This document shows positions 45,150-52,774 of a stretch of 64,000 nt of DNA, one piece after another (the stretch's first letter is position 1; every line of letters starts with the position of its first letter). The stretch comes from Roseibium aggregatum IAM 12614 (GTDB lineage: Bacteria; Pseudomonadota; Alphaproteobacteria; Rhizobiales; Stappiaceae), in assembly GCF_000168975.1 (NCBI RefSeq), contig NZ_AAUW01000005.1, positions 248,001-312,000 of the forward strand, written 5' to 3'. The translations under genes were made by a program, and so were the position numbers. Under the pieces are notes generated by a model, which worked only from the letters and a program-made list of their open reading frames with translations, ran no database searches and was not told the DNA's origin.

Positions 45150-47603
45150 ATGATCGACCTGAGTGAAGGGGCCTGGTCGCTGTCACTGACAGAGCCAGGG
45201 GCCATCGAAACGCCGCATGCAACCGGCCATCAGTGGGACTTTGTTCCCGCAAGGGTTCCGGGAACCGTTGCCGGTGCTCTGGCGAAAGCTGGCCGTTACG
45301 ACCCGGAAGACCCCTTTCCGCTCCATGACAAGGATGTCTGGTACGAAGCCTGGTTCGACGCAGAGCCGGGGCAATACCGCTTGTGCCTGGACGGACTGGC
45401 AACCATTGCCGAGGTTTACCTGAACGACGTTGAAGTTCTGTCCAGCCGGAACATGTTCCGGAAATACAGCCTTCCCGTCGAACTCACTGGGCGCAACGTC
45501 CTGAAAATCTGCTTTCGTGCGCTTGAACCGCATCTCAACGCGAAGGGCCCGCGCGCCCGCTGGAAACCGCAACTGGCAACCAGCCAGGGCCTGCGGCTGG
45601 TGCGGACGACGCTGCTCGGCCATATGCCCGGCTGGTGCCCGGAGATCCATGCCGTCGGCCCCTATCGCCCGATCCGGCTGGAACGCGAAACGGCACCACG
45701 TATCGTCGACAAGCACATTCTGGCGGATCTCGCCCCGGACGGCAGCGCCGCGCTGTCGGTTGCGGTCAGACTGGAGAATGTGGACGCTGAACCGGTGCTG
45801 ACCTGCGCCGGGGTATCGGCGAAGATGACCCGTCAGGACGACGGCACCTATGCGGCGACACTCCGCCCAGAGGGCATCACGCCCTGGATGCCGCACACGC
45901 ACGGCGACCCTGCGCTCTATGATGTGGCGGTGCACTGCGCGGATCACACGTTTTCGCTGGGCAAGACAGGCTTTCGCCGGGTCGAGGCAGACCACGGCCA
46001 CGATGGGCGAGGCTTCGGCCTGAAAATCAATGGCACATCCGTCTTTTGCCGTGGCGCGGTCTGGACCAATGCGGATCTTTTAAACCTGTCGTCCGGCCGC
46101 GAAGCCTATCGTCCCTTGTTGGAAAAGGCGCGGGATGCGGGCATGAACATGCTGCGCATCGGCGGAACGATGCTTTACGAAAGCCGCGCCTTCTTCGAGC
46201 TGTGCGACGAACTCGGGCTGCTGGTCTGGCAGGACTTCCAGTTCGCAAACTACGATTATCCCGTGAAGGACAGTGCCTTCGTTGAGGAGGTCGAGGCGGA
46301 ACTGCGCGATCAACTGAAGGAAAGCATGGGCTGTCCGTCAGTTGCCGTTCTGTGCGGCGGCAGCGAGATCTACCAGCAGGGCGCCATGATGGGGCTTCCC
46401 GAAGACCGCTGGAAGGGGCCGCTGTGTGAGGAGATCCTGCCGGAGATTGCCGCAGCGCTGCGCCCGGACGTGCCTTATGCTGCAAATTCTCCCTGCGGCG
46501 GTGTCCTGCCGTTTTCTCCCACTGAAGGCATCGCGCATTATTACGGCGTTGGCGCGTATTTGCGTCCGCTGGAAGACGCCAGGCGGGCCGATGTCCGCTT
46601 TGCAGGCGAATGCCTTGCCTTTTCCAACGTTCCCGTTCAGCAGAGCCTGGAGGAAGGCTTGCCGGCGAAACCCGGCCATGATCCGCGCTGGAAGGCGCGG
46701 GTACCGCGTGACCGCGGCGCTGGCTGGGATTTCGAGGACGTGCGCGATCACTATCTGAAGCTGCTCTATGACGTCGAGCCTGCCGCCCTTCGCCATGGCG
46801 ATCCTGACAGATATCTCGATCTCGGGCGGGCGGTTACCGGCGAGGTCATGTCCGAGACCTATGCCGAATGGCGACGACCTGCGTCCAACTGCCAGGGCGC
46901 TCTGGTCTGGACCCTTTCCGACCTTTCGATTGGGGCGGGATGGGGGCTGATTGATGCGGCCGGACGGCCCAAGCCCGCCTGGTATGCGCTCAAGCGGGCC
47001 TTCCAGCCGGTTCTGGCGTGTGTAACCGACGAGGGGACCAACGGCCTGGCCATTCTCGTGATCAACGAACGGGCTGAAGAAAAGCCCGTCAAGGTCAGCA
47101 TTGCCTGCCTGAAGGACGGCCAGGTGCCGGTGGTTTCAGGAGAGTTGGATCTTGTTCTTTCGCCCCGCAGCGCCAGGACGCTCAATGCGGTAGATCTGAT
47201 CGGTGCGTTCTTTGACGTTACCTACGCCTATCGCTTCGGACCGCCCTCCCACGATATCACCGTGGTGCGTCTTTGCGATGCGCAAACCGGCGAACAGATT
47301 TCCGAAGCGCATCATTTTCCGCTCGGGCGCGGACATCACCGTCATTTCGATGCACCAGAGGTAAACGTTCATGAAGACGAGGCGGGGACCTGGTCTTTGA
47401 TGATTGTTGCCAGGCGGTTCCTGCAATCGGTCGCCGTCGACGTGCCCGGGTTTGAACCGGAAGACAACTGGTTTCATCTGGCGCCAGGGGAAACAAGGCG
47501 GGTTCGGCTGAGGCAGGTCGAAGGCGACGTCCGTAGCGACGGTCAAACAGCTCCGAAGGGGCACCTGGTTGCGTTGAATTTCGCAGGCCGGACCACCTTC
47601 TGA
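45150..47603 (+). CDS. GH2-family glycosidase, beta-mannosidase-like
   Basis: An 817-residue GH2 protein: N-terminal sugar-binding domain, Ig-like domain, TIM barrel (about 300-600) and C-terminal beta domains. The order and the WQDFQFANYDYP block are beta-mannosidase-like. The acid/base position reads CGGSEIYQQ (Glu406); the usual Asn before Glu is Ser405. The nucleophile candidate is Glu487 in FAGECLAF. It begins one base after the DUF1839 stop. No signal peptide is seen, so it acts in the cytoplasm. Activity may be altered by the Ser substitution. Confidence 0.87.
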   Translation: MIDLSEGAWSLSLTEPGAIETPHATGHQWDFVPARVPGTVAGALAKAGRYDPEDPFPLHDKDVWYEAWFDAEPGQYRLCLDGLATIAEVYLNDVEVLSSRNMFRKYSLPVELTGRNVLKICFRALEPHLNAKGPRARWKPQLATSQGLRLVRTTLLGHMPGWCPEIHAVGPYRPIRLERETAPRIVDKHILADLAPDGSAALSVAVRLENVDAEPVLTCAGVSAKMTRQDDGTYAATLRPEGITPWMPHTHGDPALYDVAVHCADHTFSLGKTGFRRVEADHGHDGRGFGLKINGTSVFCRGAVWTNADLLNLSSGREAYRPLLEKARDAGMNMLRIGGTMLYESRAFFELCDELGLLVWQDFQFANYDYPVKDSAFVEEVEAELRDQLKESMGCPSVAVLCGGSEIYQQGAMMGLPEDRWKGPLCEEILPEIAAALRPDVPYAANSPCGGVLPFSPTEGIAHYYGVGAYLRPLEDARRADVRFAGECLAFSNVPVQQSLEEGLPAKPGHDPRWKARVPRDRGAGWDFEDVRDHYLKLLYDVEPAALRHGDPDRYLDLGRAVTGEVMSETYAEWRRPASNCQGALVWTLSDLSIGAGWGLIDAAGRPKPAWYALKRAFQPVLACVTDEGTNGLAILVINERAEEKPVKVSIACLKDGQVPVVSGELDLVLSPRSARTLNAVDLIGAFFDVTYAYRFGPPSHDITVVRLCDAQTGEQISEAHHFPLGRGHHRHFDAPEVNVHEDEAGTWSLMIVARRFLQSVAVDVPGFEPEDNWFHLAPGETRRVRLRQVEGDVRSDGQTAPKGHLVALNFAGRTTF

Positions 47604-47624
47604 CACCGCTCGGCAAGCAAGTGC

Positions 47625-48935
47625 TTATCTGCCCGCTTTGTCTGCCGCCGCCGGTGCCTTTGCCCACAAAATGAAGAACCATGTCCCGATCGTCAGCGCG
47701 ATCTGGACGGCGAAGCGGAAAAGCGCCGCACCGGCCAGGCCGCCTACCATGGTGCCAAGCGTAACGACAGGGATCAGCAAGAGGCTGGTGCCGATGAGCA
47801 GTGCCATGCGAACGCGTTGACGCCCGGTTGCCCGCAGGACGTCCGCCCCGACACCCGAAAGACCCATAAGCAGCGGATAAAAGGCGAGGCACACCACGAC
47901 GATCGGCGTCTCGGCGAAATCCTCTCCCAGTACAAGGGGGATGAACCCTGCGGTCAGCAACAGGAAGGCGGCGACTGGCAGCGCCAGGAAAACCGTGACG
48001 GGCAGCAGTTTGACGCCGAATGCAAGGCTGCTTGCCTGACCGCCCTGCGCCTGCCGGAAATGACGGGTGTAGGTTGCATAGAGAAACGCCCGGACCGGCG
48101 CGGAGGCCGCATCGATGATCCTGAACCCGGCCGCGTATTGCCCCCCTGCATCCGCACCCAGATTGTGAACCACCACCGGTTTATCCAGATCTCTCATGCC
48201 GCCGATGGAAAAGAACTCGATGCAGTAGAGCATGCTGAGTTTCAGGTCGTTCCGGATCAGGGTAAAGACCGGGCGGCCGAGATCGCGCAGGATGAGCCAG
48301 CACGCAACGACAGCCGACAACAGCCCTGCCACGAAGAACCACCAGGCCCATTCATCGAGCGTGAGAGTTCCGGGCAGCATGGTGGCAACCAGGAGGAACG
48401 CAAGTTTCAGGGCGGCCGCCAGGATGTTGATGACAATCTGTTTTCTGGCCTGGTCAAAGGCCATGTAGGATTGCGCACCCAAGATGACGAGTTTCGTGAA
48501 CAGCAGATCCGTCAGCGAAATGATCGCGATGGTCGAAAGCGGAACGGAATCGCCGATGAGAGAATACAGCAAGGCGAGCGTTACCGGCAGGACGAGCGGA
48601 AAGGTCAGCCCCATCATGATCAGGGAATGGCCAAGATACTTGCCGAAGGACTGAGGCTCCACCGCAACCCGCTGCAGGAGCAGGTATTCGCTGCCCAGGC
48701 CGACCACGAAACCGGCCATGATGGAAACGCTGGTGATCGTTACGAAGAGACCGTATCCCTCAGGCCCGAGTGCGCGCGAGATGAACAGGAAAAACGCAAG
48801 CTGAATGACAAGCTGCAGACCGAAATTGATCGTGTACGAAATCGTGTTGGCAACCAGCGGCAAACGCGACAGACCAAGCAGCCTGTCATAGAGCGCTTTG
48901 AGCTTATCAAGAGCCGGACGGGAGTTCTTGGACAC
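47625..48935 (-). CDS. Wzx-like polysaccharide flippase
   Basis: A 436-residue MATE/MOP-superfamily exporter that would flip lipid-linked sugar repeat units across the inner membrane. About 12-14 helices, starting at LPLVANTISYTINFGLQLVIQLAFFLF, with the RALGPEGYG loop typical of Wzx. GTG 48935 has GAGG seven bases upstream; a longer in-frame ORF to 48986 is less likely. It lies convergent with the GH2 gene and starts the polysaccharide locus. Substrate unknown. Confidence 0.88.
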   Translation of the reverse strand: MSKNSRPALDKLKALYDRLLGLSRLPLVANTISYTINFGLQLVIQLAFFLFISRALGPEGYGLFVTITSVSIMAGFVVGLGSEYLLLQRVAVEPQSFGKYLGHSLIMMGLTFPLVLPVTLALLYSLIGDSVPLSTIAIISLTDLLFTKLVILGAQSYMAFDQARKQIVINILAAALKLAFLLVATMLPGTLTLDEWAWWFFVAGLLSAVVACWLILRDLGRPVFTLIRNDLKLSMLYCIEFFSIGGMRDLDKPVVVHNLGADAGGQYAAGFRIIDAASAPVRAFLYATYTRHFRQAQGGQASSLAFGVKLLPVTVFLALPVAAFLLLTAGFIPLVLGEDFAETPIVVVCLAFYPLLMGLSGVGADVLRATGRQRVRMALLIGTSLLLIPVVTLGTMVGGLAGAALFRFAVQIALTIGTWFFILWAKAPAAADKAGR

Positions 48936-49172
48936 GAATAGGCCTCGAGGCGTTAGCCGTTGGTCTGTGAGCAGCGGGGGCCACAAAAAAGGCCTTCGGT
49001 CCGCGGAGAGCAGTTATTGTGTCGCCATGACGGGACAGATCATGTCTAGGTGTCAATTCTGACCTTGCCGTTAATAGGGGCTTTCCCGGTTCAAATAAAA
49101 CCAATTTTAACCTTCCTTTTATCCCGGCTGAGCCAAGGATGGCGCATCGGGTTCAATTAAGATCGGCAAAAC

Positions 49173-49853
49173 ATGTTGGCACATACGCAGGTTTTGACAT
49201 TTCACGGCATAGGCGACCCTGCGGTACCTGTAACTCCGGCCGAGCGCAATTATTATGTGACGGTGGAAACCTTCAGGCGCACTATCGCTCGTCTTTCCGA
49301 CCTCGAGAGGCAACATGGCGTCTCAATTGAAGTGACCTTTGACGACGGTAACCTGTCCGACATCGCAACTGGTCTTCCCGCACTGACCGACGCTGGCCGG
49401 ATAGGCCGGTTTTTTGTTCTTGCCGGACGGATTGATACCGAAGGGTTTCTGAGTGCGGGCCAGATGCGCGAAATCGCGGCCGCCGGGTCGGTGATCGGAA
49501 GTCACGGTCACGATCACGTCGACTGGCGCAATCTGGATGAAGCCGGATTTCAGCGGGAGTTTTATGACGCCCGCAAGAAAATCGAAGATACGGTTGGTCT
49601 TCCCGTCACCGAAGCGGCCATTCCCTTTGGCGCCTTCGACCGGAACGTCCTGCACAGATTGAAAGACGCGGGATACAGCCGGATCTACACCAGCACACCC
49701 GGTTTGGCTTATGGCAGTTCCTGGTTTTGTCCCCGCTGGTCGCCGACAGCAAGCTTCGATCCGGATACCGATATCGCTCCCCGACTTTCGATGAAGCAGA
49801 AACTGAAAAGTTCGCTGTATTCACTGGCCCGCCGGGGCCGGTACCGGATCTAG
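49173..49853 (+). CDS. NodB-type polysaccharide deacetylase
   Basis: A 226-residue carbohydrate-esterase-4 domain that removes acetyl groups from N-acetyl sugars in glycans. The metal motif TFDDGN (Asp-Asp) and GSHGHDHVDW (His-x3/4-His) are intact; PFGAFDR is the third motif. No signal peptide is evident, so it may work on a cytoplasmic lipid-linked intermediate. It is divergent from the flippase across about 240 bases and convergent with the GT2 gene. Holdfast loci carry a related deacetylase (HfsH). Confidence 0.9.
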   Translation: MLAHTQVLTFHGIGDPAVPVTPAERNYYVTVETFRRTIARLSDLERQHGVSIEVTFDDGNLSDIATGLPALTDAGRIGRFFVLAGRIDTEGFLSAGQMREIAAAGSVIGSHGHDHVDWRNLDEAGFQREFYDARKKIEDTVGLPVTEAAIPFGAFDRNVLHRLKDAGYSRIYTSTPGLAYGSSWFCPRWSPTASFDPDTDIAPRLSMKQKLKSSLYSLARRGRYRI

Positions 49854-49878
49854 CCTCCAGGGGCTATGGGGCGACACC

Positions 49879-50787
49879 CTAATCCGGCTTCTTGTAGAGT
49901 TCCGCCAGCGGGCGACCAAAGACGGCGCGCAGCTTTCCCATGTTGAGCGAAAGTTTTTGCCGCATCCGGAAGGAGCGGGCCTTGTCGAACAGCCGGAAGG
50001 AAAGTGCCAGCGACCCGGCGACCCCGCATTTTGCCAGCGCTCCTAACGCAAACACCATATGCCACAAAGGGTCGGGATGTCTGGCGAGGCGCATTTGGCC
50101 ATAGCTCTGGCCTGCGCGCACGGCCCGGCTGAGGATGAAGTTCATCGACAGACGTTCTTGCGGGACATGTTCACGGGCAATCGCGTCGTCCGTGGCAAAA
50201 ATGCGCGCGCCGCGTTCGGCTGCCTGGGCAAAAAAGATCGTGTCTTCGCCCCCAGTGCGGCCGTAGGCTTCGTCGAACCTCAGCTTCAGCGCGCGCACGA
50301 AATCGACCCGCACCAGCGTATTGCCGCCTCGGCCGGTATAGAGCCTTTTGCCCCGGTGTCCCCAGTCCGTATAGAGCGGGTTTGCCCGGCGCAGCCAGTC
50401 GGGCGTATTGTCGGGATAGACGGGCTTCACCGGGCCGATCACCACATCCGCGTTGAACTCTTTCTGGCAGTCGAAGAGCTTTACCAGCCAGTCGGGTTCC
50501 ACCCATTCGTCGTCATCGACAAAAATAAGCCAGCCGCCGTCGGCGGCATTCAGCAAAGCGTTGCGGGCCGTCGAGATATTGCCGCTGGCAACCGCCAGAC
50601 AGGTTACGTCCAGCGACTTGATTGGATGGGCGGTCACGAGTTTCGTTGCTGCGCCGGATTTGGAATCGTCGGCCACCAGCACCTTTAAATCCACGCCAGC
50701 CGGTCTCGTCACCGCAGCCAGTGAGCGGAGCGTATCGAGCAGGGTTTCACGGCCGATGCTGGCAATGGCGACGGAAACAGTTTCCAT
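49879..50787 (-). CDS. GT2-family glycosyltransferase
   Basis: A 302-residue GT-A glycosyltransferase. VSVAIASIGRETLLDTLRSL is the nucleotide-binding start, VLVADDSKSG the first Asp region, and FVDDDEW the metal-binding DxD. GRTGGEDTIFFAQAAERG is the acceptor/catalytic region with a likely base Asp/Glu. A short basic C-terminus follows, with no membrane helix strong enough to anchor it. Probably adds a sugar during repeat-unit synthesis. It stands between the deacetylase and the alpha/beta-hydrolase genes. Confidence 0.9.
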   Translation of the reverse strand: METVSVAIASIGRETLLDTLRSLAAVTRPAGVDLKVLVADDSKSGAATKLVTAHPIKSLDVTCLAVASGNISTARNALLNAADGGWLIFVDDDEWVEPDWLVKLFDCQKEFNADVVIGPVKPVYPDNTPDWLRRANPLYTDWGHRGKRLYTGRGGNTLVRVDFVRALKLRFDEAYGRTGGEDTIFFAQAAERGARIFATDDAIAREHVPQERLSMNFILSRAVRAGQSYGQMRLARHPDPLWHMVFALGALAKCGVAGSLALSFRLFDKARSFRMRQKLSLNMGKLRAVFGRPLAELYKKPD

Positions 50788-50962
50788 TCAGGCGGGGCTC
50801 CGAGGCGGGTTGGAGACAATCAAAAGGATGTGACAAGACCCATTCATGCACGAAAAGATCCTGCCGTATTATTAAACAATGGCTTAGGAAAAAGGCGCAA
50901 GATGCGCCGGATTTGCAATAGTTTGTCTTTAACCCACGAATAAGCTGGAGCCAGCCTTCGAT

Positions 50963-52756
50963 ATGAACCGGCAAGGTTTCGATACCTCCACTGCTGCACC
51001 GGTTGCCAGAATGTCTCCGGTGGCCGTGCCGATCGCGTTCGACGGTCTTGCCGGCTACTTTCATCCGGCCGGTGGAAGCACTGCAATCCTGCTCCTCAGC
51101 CCGTGGGGATACGAAGAGCTTTGCTCGCGCAAGAGCTACAGGATGCTTGGCGAGAAACTGGCTGCGGCAGGGTACCCGTGTCTGCGCTTCGATTATCCGG
51201 CGACAGCGAATTCGCATGGCGACAGCGCGGATCTTGAAGACAAGTCCGCCTGGCGGAATTCCGTGAAACGGGCGCTTGCCGAACTTAGACGGCTTGCGAA
51301 CCCGGATCGTGTCGTCGTGATCGGGCAGGGGATCGGTGCAGGTCTCGCAGCAACCCTCGCCGAAGGCGGGGAAGTTGCGGGGCAGGTTCTTCTGGCACCG
51401 GTTGCCCAGGGCCGCGCCTATCTGCGCGAACTGGCAGCCTGGACCGCGATGACGCAGCCGACGTTCCTGGTCAAGGCATCGGATGGCCCTGAGGGCGGGC
51501 TGATGGCAGGCGGGTTCGTCCTGTCGGCCGCAACGGCAGACGAGATCAAATCGATCAATCTCTTCAAGGCGCAATTGCCGTCCGGGTTGAAAACCTTGCT
51601 GGTGGAACGCAGCGGCCATCCGGGGGATCAGAAACTTGCGGGCCATTTCACCGAAACGGGCCTGTCGGTCGAAACGCTGCCGTTTGAGGGCTACGCCGAC
51701 TATGTGTCCGACCCGACGCTGTCCGTGCCGCCGGTTCAAACGCTTGAGCGGATAGTGGCCTGGATGAAGGCCAGTTTTCCGGCGGACCAATTAGAGCTGG
51801 CACCTGGCGCCGAATGCACCGCCGTGTCCCAACCCTTGCCGGATGTGGTTGAAGAGGCGCTGCGCTTCGGGCCGGACAAGATGTTCTTCGGCGTGCTGGC
51901 AACACCGCTTGGCAAGGAGACGAAAACCGCCGTCGTCATCCTGAATTCTGGCTACGACCATTCCATCGGCTGGGCGCGTATGTCGGTCGGCTTTGCCCGC
52001 TCTCTTGCGGAATACGGCTGTGCGGTGCTGCGGATGGATCTGGCCGGCATCGGCGAGAGCAGCTATTGGCCGAACCAGCCAGCCCAGGTGCTTTATTCAG
52101 ACAAGCAGCTTGATGATGTCAGAGCCGCGGTCGGTTTCGTGAAGGAACGTACCGGAGCGGACACTGTTATCCTGTTCGGCCGTTGTAGTGGGGCCTATCT
52201 CGCCCTTCTGGCCGCGTCTGCCGATGAACGTGTCAACGCTGCCTTCCTGGTCAATTCGCGCAAGCTGGTCTGGGATCCGGACGAAGACGTGGACAAGGCC
52301 ATCCGCGAGCCGATCCAGACGCTCTCCAGTTACGGTCGCAAGGCGGTCGATCTGAACACTCTGAAACGTGTCGTATCTGGAGATATCAATCTGGTATCGG
52401 CCTTGAAAAAGGTGACCCGGGCCGCGAAGCTCAAGGCCGACCGGAAACTGGCACCGGTTCTTGGAAACCTTTCACGGCATCACCGGCTGTTCAAAATTCT
52501 GACGAACCGTCTGAAGCTTCTCAAGCAGCGGGGTGTTCCGCTCTGTCTTGTCTATAGCGACAATGACAGAGGGCTCCTGGAACTGCACAACTGGTTCGGC
52601 CCGGACAGGCGTGGTTTGAAAACCTATCCGAATATCAGGGTTGAAGCTCTGCCGGATGCCGATCACAACCTGACACCGGTTGCTGCCCGCCAGCAGATGT
52701 TTGCCCTGTTGACTGACTTTGTCGCCCACGTGGCTAGTTCGAAATCGAGCAAGTGA
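50963..52756 (+). CDS. Tandem alpha/beta-hydrolase-fold protein
   Basis: A 597-residue protein with two alpha/beta-hydrolase domains (about 20-270 and 300-590). In the first, the nucleophile elbow reads GQGIG (121-125), so the Ser is replaced by Gly and the domain is probably inactive. In the second, it reads GRCSG (406-410), putting Cys408 at the nucleophile position, as in dienelactone hydrolases. LPDADHNLTP near the end supplies the likely His. Related hydrolases occur in exosortase and polysaccharide loci. Substrate unknown. It is the only plus-strand gene in this part of the locus. Confidence 0.8.
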   Translation: MNRQGFDTSTAAPVARMSPVAVPIAFDGLAGYFHPAGGSTAILLLSPWGYEELCSRKSYRMLGEKLAAAGYPCLRFDYPATANSHGDSADLEDKSAWRNSVKRALAELRRLANPDRVVVIGQGIGAGLAATLAEGGEVAGQVLLAPVAQGRAYLRELAAWTAMTQPTFLVKASDGPEGGLMAGGFVLSAATADEIKSINLFKAQLPSGLKTLLVERSGHPGDQKLAGHFTETGLSVETLPFEGYADYVSDPTLSVPPVQTLERIVAWMKASFPADQLELAPGAECTAVSQPLPDVVEEALRFGPDKMFFGVLATPLGKETKTAVVILNSGYDHSIGWARMSVGFARSLAEYGCAVLRMDLAGIGESSYWPNQPAQVLYSDKQLDDVRAAVGFVKERTGADTVILFGRCSGAYLALLAASADERVNAAFLVNSRKLVWDPDEDVDKAIREPIQTLSSYGRKAVDLNTLKRVVSGDINLVSALKKVTRAAKLKADRKLAPVLGNLSRHHRLFKILTNRLKLLKQRGVPLCLVYSDNDRGLLELHNWFGPDRRGLKTYPNIRVEALPDADHNLTPVAARQQMFALLTDFVAHVASSKSSK

Positions 52757-52774
52757 CGGATTGACGAGCCGGTG

